Source of the DNA: Myxococcales bacterium
Lineage (GTDB): Bacteria; Myxococcota_A; Polyangia; GCA-2747355
Assembly: GCA_020431405.1 (NCBI GenBank)
Contig: JAGQIK010000712.1
Location: 1-40,178, forward strand
DNA: 40,178 nt
Direction: 5' to 3'
The notes under the pieces are model-generated. The model was not told the DNA's origin and made no database searches. It saw nothing but the letters and a program-made list of their open reading frames with translations. Positions within the stretch are counted from its first letter, which is position 1, and the number at the start of each line of letters is the position of its first letter. Made by a program: the position numbers and the translations under genes. This document shows positions 1-6,924 of the stretch, piece after piece.

Positions 1-513
1 GACGCACGTCGCGCCGCCCGCTGGCGGCTGGGGCTCGGCTTCGGTCTGATCAGCAACCTCGGCGCCCTCAACACGCCGCGCTTCGCGCTCGAGAGCTCGC
101 TGGTCTTCGCCCTGCCGCGCGGCTGGCTCGGCGCGCGTGTCAGTGTCGGCGTCGGCTGGGCCACGCAGGACATCAGCGATGGCACGGCGCGCGCCAGCTC
201 GCGGCTCGTGCTGCTGCCCATCGCGATCGGCGCGCACTACGAGCTTCCGCTCGGCCGCTTCGCGCCCTACGTCAGCCTCGCCTTCCTGCTCTCGCTGGTC
301 GCCACCAAGAACGCCGTCGACGGAGAGCCTGGACAGACGCGCGTCGACGCGGCGCCGGGGCTGCTCGCGCTGGGCGGCTGCGCGATGGCCATCGGACCCG
401 GCGCGCTGTTCCTCGAGGCAGGCTGGCAACAGAGCCGCCTCGAAACGGAGCAGGTCAGCGGCCTCGTCGGCGGCCTCGTGCTCTCCGGCGGCTTCCGGCT
501 GGATCTGCGCTGA
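1..513 (+). CDS. Outer-membrane beta-barrel-like protein, C-terminal part
   Basis: The reading frame is open from the first base to the TGA at 511-513, so the N-terminus lies outside the window. About 170 residues are visible. They show short runs of alternating hydrophobic and polar residues split by glycine or polar turns (for example RLGLGFGLISNLG, VSLAFLLSLVATKN, GLVGGLVLSGGFRLDLR), which is the pattern of a small outer-membrane barrel. The last strand ends in LDLR rather than the usual terminal aromatic residue. No catalytic motif is seen. The stop overlaps the next start codon (TGATG), so the two genes are probably cotranscribed. Function is unknown; barrel topology is an inference. Confidence 0.6.
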   Translation, partial: DARRAARWRLGLGFGLISNLGALNTPRFALESSLVFALPRGWLGARVSVGVGWATQDISDGTARASSRLVLLPIAIGAHYELPLGRFAPYVSLAFLLSLVATKNAVDGEPGQTRVDAAPGLLALGGCAMAIGPGALFLEAGWQQSRLETEQVSGLVGGLVLSGGFRLDLR

Positions 514-902
514 TGTCGGGCGGCGAGCACGAGCAAGACCAGCCGCAGCGCCGGCGCCTGCCCACCGAGCGCACGGGCGTGACGCACGCCTTCTCCATCG
601 GCGACATGCACGGCACCATCACGGCCAACCTCGAAGACGGCGAGGTGCGCGAGTTCTTCGTCGACGTCGACAAGCCGGGTGACACGCTGCGCGGGCTCAT
701 CGACGCCGTCGCCATCTGTACCAGCGTGGCGTTGCAGCACGGTATCGAGCTCGAGGTGTTGGCTACCAAGTTCATCGGCAGCCGCTTCGAGCCAGCTGGC
801 TTCACCAGCAACCCCGACATCCCACGCGCCACCTCGCCGCTGGACTACATCTTTCGCTGGCTGCGGCAGCTCGAGGCCCGCAAGCGCAAAGGGCCACGCT
901 AG
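513..902 (+). CDS. Free-standing TSCPD-domain protein (NrdJ C-terminal-like)
   Basis: This 129-residue protein matches the C-terminal TSCPD region of vitamin B12-dependent (class II) ribonucleotide reductases. The markers are THAFSIGDMHGTITANLEDG at 23-42, the EFFVDVDKPGDTLRGLIDAVA block, SVALQHGIELEVLATKFIGS and the ending RFEPAGFTSNPDI...SPLDYIFRWL. In full NrdJ this domain follows the catalytic barrel; here there is no catalytic domain at all. Some bacteria split NrdJ into two proteins, so this may be the small partner of a reductase encoded elsewhere, or an independent accessory or regulatory module. The ATG overlaps the upstream stop. No cysteine pair suited to reductant transfer is visible in the tail, which ends in a basic KRKGPR. 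Confidence 0.8.
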   Translation: MSGGEHEQDQPQRRRLPTERTGVTHAFSIGDMHGTITANLEDGEVREFFVDVDKPGDTLRGLIDAVAICTSVALQHGIELEVLATKFIGSRFEPAGFTSNPDIPRATSPLDYIFRWLRQLEARKRKGPR

Positions 903-966
903 CGAAAATATCGATGCACGAGTTTTTAGTATTTCAGATTACTTGTTCCTGTGCGCAAAATATAGC
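903..966. promoter_or_regulatory. AT-rich island with two AAAATAT elements upstream of the HEAT/AgmX gene
   Basis: This gap is strikingly AT-rich against its GC-rich surroundings. It holds two copies of GCG(C)AAAATAT, with AAAATAT at 905-911 and 957-963, 52 bases apart (close to five helical turns). The second copy, GCGCAAAATATAGCGT (953-968), resembles the palindromic NrdR-box pattern at about 12 of 16 positions as I recall it. It is most simply a promoter/operator for the next gene; a clean -35/-10 pair was not found. Confidence 0.4.
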
Positions 967-1956
967 GTGCCCTCGGGACCTCGTCGCAGAGCGGTGCTCG
1001 CAGCCAGCGTGGCCTGCGCGGCGCTTTGCTTCAGCGGACGCGCCGAAGCCGACTCGGTGATGGAGCTCATCGGCGTGATGCAGGCTTCCGAGCACTACAA
1101 GGAGCGCGTCACGGCGGTCATCGGCCTCGCGCGCCTGCGCTCGCCGCGCAGCGTGCCCGCCCTGCTCGCGCAGCTCGAAGACAAACATCACGCCGTGCGC
1201 GGCGTCGTCGCTGCGGCCCTCGGCAAGATCGGCGACCGGCGCGCGCTCGAGACGCTGCGCGCGCTGGCAGCCTCCGACAAGAACACCTTCGTCAGGCGCC
1301 AAGCCAAGCGCGCGATCCGCGCCATCGAGCGCGCCAAGCCGCGCGCGCCCGCAACGCCGCCGGTGCGCCCCATGCGCTCGATGAAGCTCGCCGGAACCCT
1401 CGGCAGCCTCGACGCCGGCTTGATTCAACAGACCGTCAACCAGAACCTCGGCCGCGTGACGCGCTGCTTCAACACCTCCTTCCAGAGCCAGCCGTTCCTC
1501 GGCGGCGAGGTCAAGCTGCGCGTGCGCGTCAAGCGCGACGGCAGCGTCAAGTGGCTGCGCATCGAGCACAGCAACCTCGGCTCGCGCCGCAGCGAGAGCT
1601 GCATCCTCGCCACCATGCGCTACGTGCGATTCGATCGGCCGAGCGGCGGCGAAGCCGAGTTCACCATCCCGCTGCGTTTCGGCGGCGGCGACGCGCCGCG
1701 GCTGCTGACTCGCGGCTCCGCGGTGGCGCGAGCGCTTCGAGCGCGTTGCCGCGCGCTGCTCGGCGCCGCCAGCGCGCCGCCCGATCTGACCATCACGGCC
1801 TACGTCAAGCGCGGCCGCGTGGTCTCGGCGGGCCTCTCGTCAGCGGCGGCGCCGATCTCCGACGCCTTCGCCAATCGACTCATTCGCGGACTAACACGCG
1901 CCGCGCTCGGCCACACTGGCCGGCGTGTCGCGAAGCTCACGTACAGCTGCCGATGA
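967..1956 (+). CDS. Exported HEAT-repeat protein with AgmX/PglI-type C-terminal domain
   Basis: I place the start at the GTG at 967 because it gives a clean Sec signal peptide: basic MPSGPRRR, a hydrophobic stretch, then a cut near SGRAEA (about residue 28). The frame stays open further upstream but reads through the preceding gene. Mature residues about 30-115 are HEAT-like helical repeats (RSVPALLAQLEDKHHAVRGV, DRRALETLRALAASDKNTFV). Residues about 145-240 match the AgmX/PglI (TonB-like) domain: a QQTVNQNLGRVTRCF start, GGEVKLRVRVKRDGSVKWLR, a SCILATMRYVRF segment and an IPLRF end, with two cysteines that may pair. A last segment, about 245-329, is a weaker second copy of the same kind of fold. 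Family members are linked to gliding motility and envelope complexes; the role here is unknown. Confidence 0.7.
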   Translation: MPSGPRRRAVLAASVACAALCFSGRAEADSVMELIGVMQASEHYKERVTAVIGLARLRSPRSVPALLAQLEDKHHAVRGVVAAALGKIGDRRALETLRALAASDKNTFVRRQAKRAIRAIERAKPRAPATPPVRPMRSMKLAGTLGSLDAGLIQQTVNQNLGRVTRCFNTSFQSQPFLGGEVKLRVRVKRDGSVKWLRIEHSNLGSRRSESCILATMRYVRFDRPSGGEAEFTIPLRFGGGDAPRLLTRGSAVARALRARCRALLGAASAPPDLTITAYVKRGRVVSAGLSSAAAPISDAFANRLIRGLTRAALGHTGRRVAKLTYSCR

Positions 1957-1988
1957 ACGTGGCTTAAGGGCAGCACACGAGGTATTCG

Positions 1989-2594
1989 ATGAGCAACAAG
2001 AGACAGCACAAACGCCAGCTGCGGAACTTCCTGCTCGACCGCAAGGTGCAGCTGCGTATCGCCCTGACGATGGTGCTCCTCACCGCGATGCTCACCACGG
2101 CGCTGGGCTTCTTCTGGTACGCCGAGATGCGCAAGGCCTCGAGCGTGATCCGCATCAACGCCATCTCCACGCTGGGCAAGCCCGCGGCGACGCAGCTCGA
2201 CGACGAGCTCGCACGGCAAGATCGCACGCGCCTTCTGATCCTCGTCGGCTTCGCGACGCTCTTCGCGCTGCTGATCTGCGCCTACGGCATCGTCATGACG
2301 CACAAGATCGCGGGGCCGCTCTTCAAGATCAAACGCTACATCAACGACATCGAACAGAACCGGCTCGACGAGCTGTGGCCTCTGCGCCGCACCGACCAGC
2401 TGCAGGAGTTCTTCACGGCCTTTCGGGACATGCATGGCGCCCTGCGCGCGCGCGTCGAAGGCGACGTCGCGGCGCTCGAAGCCCTGGCGTCAGCCATCGA
2501 GGGCGGCGAGGACCTCGCACCGCACGTCCCCCGGCTGCGCGAGCTGATCGAGGACAAGAACACGAGCCTGCGCCCGGCTGCGCGAGAGGGCTGA
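1989..2594 (+). CDS. HAMP-like two-helix inner-membrane protein
   Basis: The 201-residue protein has a basic N-terminus (SNKRQHKRQLRN), a transmembrane helix at about 22-44, a short periplasmic loop, a second helix at about 82-103, and then a HAMP-like segment (HKIAGPLFKIKRYINDIEQN) leading into a helical cytoplasmic tail. It resembles the membrane half of chemoreceptors or sensor kinases, but there is no kinase, methyl-accepting or cyclase output domain. Such short HAMP proteins recur in deltaproteobacteria and their output is unclear. GAGGT lies seven bases before the ATG. The gene ends just before the tRNA promoter at 2605. Confidence 0.7.
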   Translation: MSNKRQHKRQLRNFLLDRKVQLRIALTMVLLTAMLTTALGFFWYAEMRKASSVIRINAISTLGKPAATQLDDELARQDRTRLLILVGFATLFALLICAYGIVMTHKIAGPLFKIKRYINDIEQNRLDELWPLRRTDQLQEFFTAFRDMHGALRARVEGDVAALEALASAIEGGEDLAPHVPRLRELIEDKNTSLRPAAREG

Positions 2595-2604
2595 GCGCGG
2601 GGGC

Positions 2605-2633
2605 TTGACAGCCCGCTGACCTTCACCTAGAAA
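2605..2633 (+). promoter_or_regulatory. Sigma-70-type promoter of the initiator tRNA
   Basis: A perfect TTGACA (2605-2610) is followed by a 17-base spacer and TAGAAA (2628-2633), four of six to TATAAT. Transcription would start near 2640, about six bases before the mature tRNA 5' end at 2646. Together with the terminator at 2733-2763 this makes a single-gene tRNA unit. Confidence 0.8.
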
Positions 2634-2645
2634 GCGCTTCAGTGC

Positions 2646-2719
<74 letters not shown>

Positions 2720-2732
2720 GAGAGAAGCTGAG

Positions 2733-2763
2733 AAGGGCCGCGGCAGAAGCCGTGGCCTTTTTT
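2733..2763 (+). terminator. Rho-independent terminator of the initiator tRNA
   Basis: A nine-base-pair stem, GGCCGCGGC (2736-2744) with GCCGTGGCC (2749-2757), closes a four-base loop and is followed by six T residues (2758-2763). It is the clearest intrinsic terminator in the window. Confidence 0.92.
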
Positions 2764-2793
2764 CGTGGAGGCGGCGCCGGCGACGAGCCTCCC

Positions 2794-3576
2794 CTAGGGC
2801 GCCACCAGCGCCGCCGCGCCAGACAGCGTCAGAGCGCGCTTGGCGCCGGTCAGGTCGGAGGCCGGGCCGTCAAAGTCAAACGCCACCACGTGCGTTGGCC
2901 CCACCGTGAGCTTGGACGGCGGTGTGAAGTAGTCGCGGTGCGGCGCCTCGGCGCGCAGCTCGAGGTTGTCGATGTCGGCGCATAGACCGTTGGACACGCC
3001 GCCGAGGATCACCTCCTCGGCTGTCAGCGGCGGCATGTCGGCGTAGAGCGTGCCCGCCGGGGCACCGTCGATGTGCAGCGCCAGCATGCGGCCGCAGCGC
3101 GTGACCTGCACGTGGTGCGACCACATGGCGATCGTCGGGCTGTTGAAGCTGCGCCACGAGACCCGCGTCGTCGAGACCACGCCGCGATCGCCGAGCCACA
3201 CCACCACGAAACCCTCGACGAGCGAGACGTGCAGCGAGCCCGCCTCGATCAACGCGCCGGTGCTGTCATAGGGGGTGACCTGAAAGCCGAGCGTGAAGTC
3301 GTCGAGCGCCACCTCGCCCCCGATCAGCGCTTCGCCCTGGCAGAGCGCCAGCGTGCGCGGCGTGGCGCGCATGCTCGGCCCTTCGAGCGCGCTCGCGAAC
3401 GCCCCTGCCCGCGGATCGACCATCGCATAGCCAGGCATCGGCTCGAGCTGCTTGGTCGTGTAGCCCGGCATCGGGTCGAGCTGGTCGAGCGCCGCGCGGC
3501 GCGTCCCTACCTCGGGTGCGGTGCCGCCGCAGCCAACGCCGAGCAACACCACACCGATCGCGATGATTCGTGACAT
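2794..3576 (-). CDS. Lipoprotein with LamG/concanavalin-like domain
   Basis: The ATG at 3576 follows a good GGGGGAGGA site and starts a lipoprotein signal ending LLGVGC (Cys at about 16), giving 260 residues. An internal near-repeat, LDPMPGYTTK and LEPMPGYAMV, follows the anchor. From about residue 65 the order of strands looks like a LamG/concanavalin-like jelly roll: DFTLGFQVTPYDSTGALIEAG, VVVWLGDRGVVS, MWSHHVQVTRCGRMLALHIDG and ILGGVSNGLCADIDNLEL. Such domains bind carbohydrate or protein at the cell surface. The lipobox has glycine at -3, which is not ideal. No enzyme motif is seen. The frame could extend 31 codons upstream, but without signal-peptide sense. Confidence 0.65.
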   Translation of the reverse strand: MSRIIAIGVVLLGVGCGGTAPEVGTRRAALDQLDPMPGYTTKQLEPMPGYAMVDPRAGAFASALEGPSMRATPRTLALCQGEALIGGEVALDDFTLGFQVTPYDSTGALIEAGSLHVSLVEGFVVVWLGDRGVVSTTRVSWRSFNSPTIAMWSHHVQVTRCGRMLALHIDGAPAGTLYADMPPLTAEEVILGGVSNGLCADIDNLELRAEAPHRDYFTPPSKLTVGPTHVVAFDFDGPASDLTGAKRALTLSGAAALVAP

Positions 3577-3738
3577 GTCGTCATCCTCCCCCGTGCGTGC
3601 AGTGCACGAGGCAGGAGAAAGCACGGCCGGTGCCACCCGCGCGGCCGACGATATCCGCGCGATAGACAACGCTCCGACGCGCCGTCGAAGCAGAACGACC
3701 CCGGCCTTCGAGCGAGGGCCACTACGCCGCGCCCGCGT

Positions 3739-3782
3739 GACTCGCGAGTCGGCGCGACACCGCAGCCGCGAGCTAGCTCGCG
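3739..3782. repeat. Two perfect palindromes upstream of the LamG lipoprotein
   Basis: GACTCGCGAGTC (3739-3750) and CGCGAGCTAGCTCGCG (3767-3782) are perfect 12- and 16-base palindromes whose centres are 30 bases apart. They lie about 165-205 bases upstream of the lipoprotein start at 3576. They could be operator sites or simply fold in RNA; no partner regulator is evident. Confidence 0.5.
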
Positions 3783-3900
3783 CCAGCCGACGTCGCAGAG
3801 CACGCAGGTTGGAAATCGAGCGCCGTAGACTTGCGGCGCGAGCGCGAGCGCAGCGAGCGACATTGGGGTGAGCGGGCGACGGGCCGCCCCTAGCCCGCGA

Positions 3901-3919
3901 GGGGGCTCGGAGAGCCCCC
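3901..3919. terminator. GC-rich hairpin without a T-tract
   Basis: GGGGGCTC (3901-3908) pairs perfectly with GAGCCCCC (3912-3919) around a three-base loop. No T-run follows on either strand, so it may be a Rho-independent-like stop of weak type or an RNA-stabilising structure downstream of the SEC-C gene. Confidence 0.4.
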
Positions 3920-3930
3920 TAAGGTGATCG

Positions 3931-3970
3931 TAGGACTCGAGCGAGCGCGAATGCGCTTGTTCGAGTCCTA
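3931..3970 (-). terminator. Long stem-loop overlapping the stop codon of the SEC-C gene
   Basis: TAGGACTCGA (3931-3940) and TCGAGTCCTA (3961-3970) are exact inverted copies. The inner bases also pair, with wobble pairs, around a GCGCGAATGCGC core, giving one stem of about 18 base pairs. The outer arm includes the TAG stop of the minus-strand gene at 3968-3970. It probably stops or protects that transcript; there is no T-run. Confidence 0.5.
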
Positions 3971-4273
3971 GTTGCCGAAGTTGATGTTGCTGGCGCCGCC
4001 GCGCCCGCTCGGCGGCGGCGGGTCACGCACGGAGAGGAAGATGCCAACGACCAGCGCGCCAACCGCGCCGACGCCGATGCCGGTCTTGAAGCCGATCAGA
4101 AAACCGGTCGCGACGCCCGCGGCGATCACGAGCAGACCGAGGCCGATCGGCAGCGCCAGGTTGCTGCGGGTGAGCGTCTTGCCCATGCAGCACTGCTTGT
4201 ACTTCTTGCCGCTGCCGCAGGGGCATCGATCGTTGCGTCCAAGTGCCTTCGTCGCCGCCATCGCGGCCATCAT
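3968..4273 (-). CDS. SEC-C zinc-motif membrane protein
   Basis: The first third carries GRNDRCPCGSGKKYKQCC, a textbook SEC-C zinc-binding motif (Cys-x-Cys, then Cys-Cys/His) like the one at the end of SecA. It is followed by two glycine-rich hydrophobic segments that look like paired membrane helices, and a short tail SGRGGASNINFGN. The SEC-C motif of SecA contacts SecB and ribosomes; small proteins with this motif are common but mostly uncharacterised, and joining it to two membrane helices is less usual. The start is uncertain: ATG at 4273 or 4270 fits best, five bases after the upstream stop, giving about 101 residues. Confidence 0.75.
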   Translation of the reverse strand: MMAAMAATKALGRNDRCPCGSGKKYKQCCMGKTLTRSNLALPIGLGLLVIAAGVATGFLIGFKTGIGVGAVGALVVGIFLSVRDPPPPSGRGGASNINFGN

Positions 4274-4278
4274 AGCAG

Positions 4279-5016
4279 CTATCGCTGGCAACCGAGCGCG
4301 GCGGCGTAGTCGGCCGTCACGGGCAGCACCGAGAGCGGCAGCTGGATGCTCATCTGCGTCGCTACACCCTCGTCGCTGGGGGTGTCGTCGCGCGTGATGC
4401 TGCCGCCGAGCAGCGGGATCAGCTTGGGGTGATCGACGATCAGCAGCGTCAGCGCCTGCGAGATGTCAGCGAGGCGCTCGAGCGGGCAGACGGCGTGCAG
4501 CACGTCGAAGCGCCCGTCGCGCTCGACCACCAGCGGCGCGAAGAGCTCCGCCCGCCCGGCGGCCGCGCGCAGCTTCTCGGCGCGCGCCTGCGCCGACGCT
4601 TCGCTCGGCTCGCTGGCGAGTATCAGGTAGTACTGGCGCTGGGAGACGAGGTCGCCGAGGACGTTGCTGACCACCTCGGTGACCTGCGCCAGCGCCTGCT
4701 GCAGCGCGACGCGCAACGCCTGCCGCACGGCCAGGCGGATCTGCTCGCGCTCGCGCTGCCCGACCCCGAGGTCGAACTTGCCGTCGTCGAGGCGCGCCGG
4801 TAGGTCGTCGCACGAGGAGGCGATGATCTGGTGCGCTGCCATCGGGCTGCACTGCGCCGCCAGCGCGGCACCGACGCCCGCGCCGAGGCACTGGTCGACG
4901 CGCTGAGCCGCCCGCGCGCAGACATTGCCGCCGTCCGCCGCGGGCCCACCGCAGCCACTCGCAGCGAGCGCGGCCAGTGCCAGCAGCGTGACGAAGAGTG
5001 CTTGGACGATGCGCAT
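4279..5016 (-). CDS. Lipoprotein of unknown function, possible SPOR-like region
   Basis: The 245-residue protein starts with a lipoprotein signal ending LAASGC (Cys about 22). A cysteine-containing helical region follows (VCARAAQRVDQCLGAG, AAQCSPM, SSCDDL), then a helix rich in alanine and valine (residues about 95-125). The segment from about 130, QRQYYLILASEPSEASAQAR..FAPLVVERDGRFDVLHAVCPL, has the layout of a SPOR peptidoglycan-binding domain, though this is a weak resemblance. Its stop lies five bases before the SEC-C start, so the two probably form one transcript. The start ATG at 5016 was chosen for its signal peptide. Confidence 0.6.
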   Translation of the reverse strand: MRIVQALFVTLLALAALAASGCGGPAADGGNVCARAAQRVDQCLGAGVGAALAAQCSPMAAHQIIASSCDDLPARLDDGKFDLGVGQREREQIRLAVRQALRVALQQALAQVTEVVSNVLGDLVSQRQYYLILASEPSEASAQARAEKLRAAAGRAELFAPLVVERDGRFDVLHAVCPLERLADISQALTLLIVDHPKLIPLLGGSITRDDTPSDEGVATQMSIQLPLSVLPVTADYAAALGCQR

Positions 5017-5167
5017 GTGCTTCGAGTGAGCAAGCGTCGTTCCAGCGGCGGCGGCCGCGATTTCATCGACTTGGCGAGCGCCGCCGTGGCTGATGCGGCT
5101 GCGCGCGCCGCTTGCCGGCTAGCCACCGAAGACACGGCCCGCGCGTCGAGTGGCGACAGAAAACGCG

Positions 5168-5196
5168 TTGACCCGCCGGTCAGCCGATGCTAATCC
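5168..5196 (+). promoter_or_regulatory. Putative promoter of the BKACE-cysQ pair
   Basis: TTGACC (5168-5173), a 17-base spacer, then TAATCC(T) from 5191. The -35 is five of six to consensus; the -10 is weak but resembles the TAATACT used at the fab operon promoter. The predicted start near 5203 leaves a leader of about 28 bases before the GTG at 5231. Confidence 0.4.
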
Positions 5197-5230
5197 TGCA
5201 CAACCGTTAGATATCACAAGGAAACCGACC

Positions 5231-6106
5231 GTGCGCGATAAGGTCATCATCACCGACGCCATCTCTGGCGTGCTGGCCAACCGCAACCAGTGCGAGGCCA
5301 TCCCCTACACCCCTGCCGAGTTCGCCGCCGAGGCCAAGCGCAGCTACGACGCCGGCGCTGCGGTGATCCACATTCACGCCCGCGAGGACGATGGCTCGCC
5401 CTCGTTTCGACCCGAGCGCTACGGCGAGATCCAGGACGCGATCCGCGCTGCCTGCCCAGTGCTGACGAACTTCTCCACCGGCGCCATCGGCATCCCCATC
5501 GAGCAGCGCGTCGCGCACATCACCGACTACCCGCCCGAGATCGGCGCGCTCAACATGGGCTCGCTGACCTACGCCAAGTACAGCGCCAAGCGAAAGGCCT
5601 TCGTCTTCGACATGGTCTTCGCCAACCCCTTCAAGGACATCGTCTACCTGCTCGAGCGCATGAACGCGTCGGGCGTCAAGCCCGAGCTCGAGTGCTTCGA
5701 CACCGGCCACGTGGCGAGTGTCGAGCCGCTGCTCGACATGGGCGTGCTGAAGACGCCGCTCGACTTCAGCTTCATCCTCGGCGTCGTCGGCGGCCTCAAG
5801 GCCACGGCGGATCACCTCGCCTTCCAGGCGCGCAACGTGCCGGCGGGCTCGACTTGGAAGGTCATCGGCATCAGCCGCGAGCAGTGGCGGCTCATCGCCG
5901 GCGCGCTGTCGCTCGGCGGCGACGTGCGCGTGGGGCTCGAGGACAACTTCTATCTGCCCAACGGCGAGATGGCGCGCTCCAACGGCGATCTGGTCGCCAA
6001 GGCAGCGCAGATGGCGCGCGATTGCGGGCGCGAGCCGGCCACGCCCGACGAGGCGCGCGAGCTGCTCGGCATCGCGCATTCGCCCGCGCCCAGCAAGGAC
6101 GCATGA
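5231..6106 (+). CDS. Beta-keto acid cleavage enzyme (BKACE / Kce family)
   Basis: The family condenses a beta-keto acid with acetyl-CoA, giving a CoA ester and acetoacetate; the founding member cleaves 3-keto-5-aminohexanoate in lysine fermentation. Key residues are in place: the zinc histidines in VIHIHARED (47 and 49), TNFSTG (about 79-84), and the R233/E237/D238 set in [11 protein letters not shown]. The 291 residues form a TIM barrel of normal size. I start it at GTG 5231 because AAGGAAA sits about six bases ahead and [13 protein letters not shown] matches family N-termini; the frame is open further up to ATG 5150. The substrate cannot be told from sequence. It overlaps the next gene by four bases (ATGA). 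Confidence 0.85.
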   Translation: MRDKVIITDAISGVLANRNQCEAIPYTPAEFAAEAKRSYDAGAAVIHIHAREDDGSPSFRPERYGEIQDAIRAACPVLTNFSTGAIGIPIEQRVAHITDYPPEIGALNMGSLTYAKYSAKRKAFVFDMVFANPFKDIVYLLERMNASGVKPELECFDTGHVASVEPLLDMGVLKTPLDFSFILGVVGGLKATADHLAFQARNVPAGSTWKVIGISREQWRLIAGALSLGGDVRVGLEDNFYLPNGEMARSNGDLVAKAAQMARDCGREPATPDEARELLGIAHSPAPSKDA

Positions 6107-6921
6107 GCCTCGCGCGCGAGCTCGAGGTCGCCACCGACCTCGCACGGCAAGCAGGCGCGCTGCTGCTGCGCTACTTTCGCTCCGACATCGACGTCGACCG
6201 CAAGGCCCACGGCGAGCCGGTCACCGAGGCTGATCGTGGCTCGGACGCGCTGATCACCCGCGGGCTGCGCGACGCGTTCCCCGACGACGGCGTGCTCAGC
6301 GAGGAAGCCGACGAGCATGACAGCTGGTCCCGCGCGCGACGCGCCTGGCTGGTCGATCCGATGGACGGCACGAAGGACTTCGTGGGCGGCCGAGAAGGCT
6401 TCTCGGTGATGATCGGTCTGCTCGAAGGGGGCCGCCCGATCCTCGGCGTGGTCTACCAACCCACCACGGGGCTGTGCTATCGCGCCGCGCGCGGCCACGG
6501 CTGCGAGGTGCAGCGCGACGGCGAGCCCGCCGAACCGGCGCGGCCAAGCGACGTCAGCGATCCAGCGCGCGCGCGCCTGGTGGCCAGCTACTCGAGCCGC
6601 TCGCCGCGCATCGGAGAGATCAAGCAGCGCCTCGGCACCACCGACGAGCTCAACGTCGGCAGCGTCGGCCTCAAGGTCGGGCTCGTCGCGCGTGGCGTGC
6701 GCGATCTGTACGTCAACCCAGAGGGACACTGTCGGCTGTGGGACGTCTGCGCGCCGGAGGCGATCCTTCGCGAAGCCGGCGGCTGCATCTCCGACCTCGC
6801 CGGCAACGACCTCAGCTACGAGCCCGGCCAGCTGCGCGTGCGCGGCGGCATCGTCGCTTCGGCAAACCCGGTGTTGCACGCCGAAGTGATCGCCAAGATC
6901 GCGCCGCTCTTCGCCCGCTGA
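6103..6921 (+). CDS. cysQ: Inositol-monophosphatase-family phosphatase, CysQ-like
   Basis: The 272-residue protein carries the metal-binding set of this superfamily: [15 protein letters not shown] near 38, a LSEEAD acidic pair (65-70), DPMDGTKDF at 85-93, and [15 protein letters not shown] near 208. CysQ hydrolyses 3'-phosphoadenosine 5'-phosphate from sulfate assimilation; inositol monophosphatase and histidinol phosphatase share the fold. The spacing and the DPMDGTKDF form favour CysQ or a close sugar-phosphatase relative, but the substrate is not settled. Translation is coupled to the BKACE gene by an ATGA overlap, an uncommon pairing with no obvious pathway link. The gene ends three bases before the convergent recombinase gene. 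Confidence 0.8.
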   Translation: MSLARELEVATDLARQAGALLLRYFRSDIDVDRKAHGEPVTEADRGSDALITRGLRDAFPDDGVLSEEADEHDSWSRARRAWLVDPMDGTKDFVGGREGFSVMIGLLEGGRPILGVVYQPTTGLCYRAARGHGCEVQRDGEPAEPARPSDVSDPARARLVASYSSRSPRIGEIKQRLGTTDELNVGSVGLKVGLVARGVRDLYVNPEGHCRLWDVCAPEAILREAGGCISDLAGNDLSYEPGQLRVRGGIVASANPVLHAEVIAKIAPLFAR

Positions 6922-6924
6922 TAC

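Larger units (their letters stand above)
3577..3967. other. Gene-free stretch of 391 bases, rich in palindromes
   Basis: No credible gene was found on either strand; open frames here have arginine-rich shadow composition. The stretch holds two perfect palindromes (3739-3750, 3767-3782), a GC-rich hairpin (3901-3919) and most of a long stem at 3931-3970. It separates two minus-strand transcription units. Confidence 0.6.

Noticed and set aside
3507-3863. Open frames in the gap upstream of the LamG lipoprotein
   Set aside because: Arginine-rich, with no ribosome site or motif, and they run through perfect palindromes; treated as non-coding.
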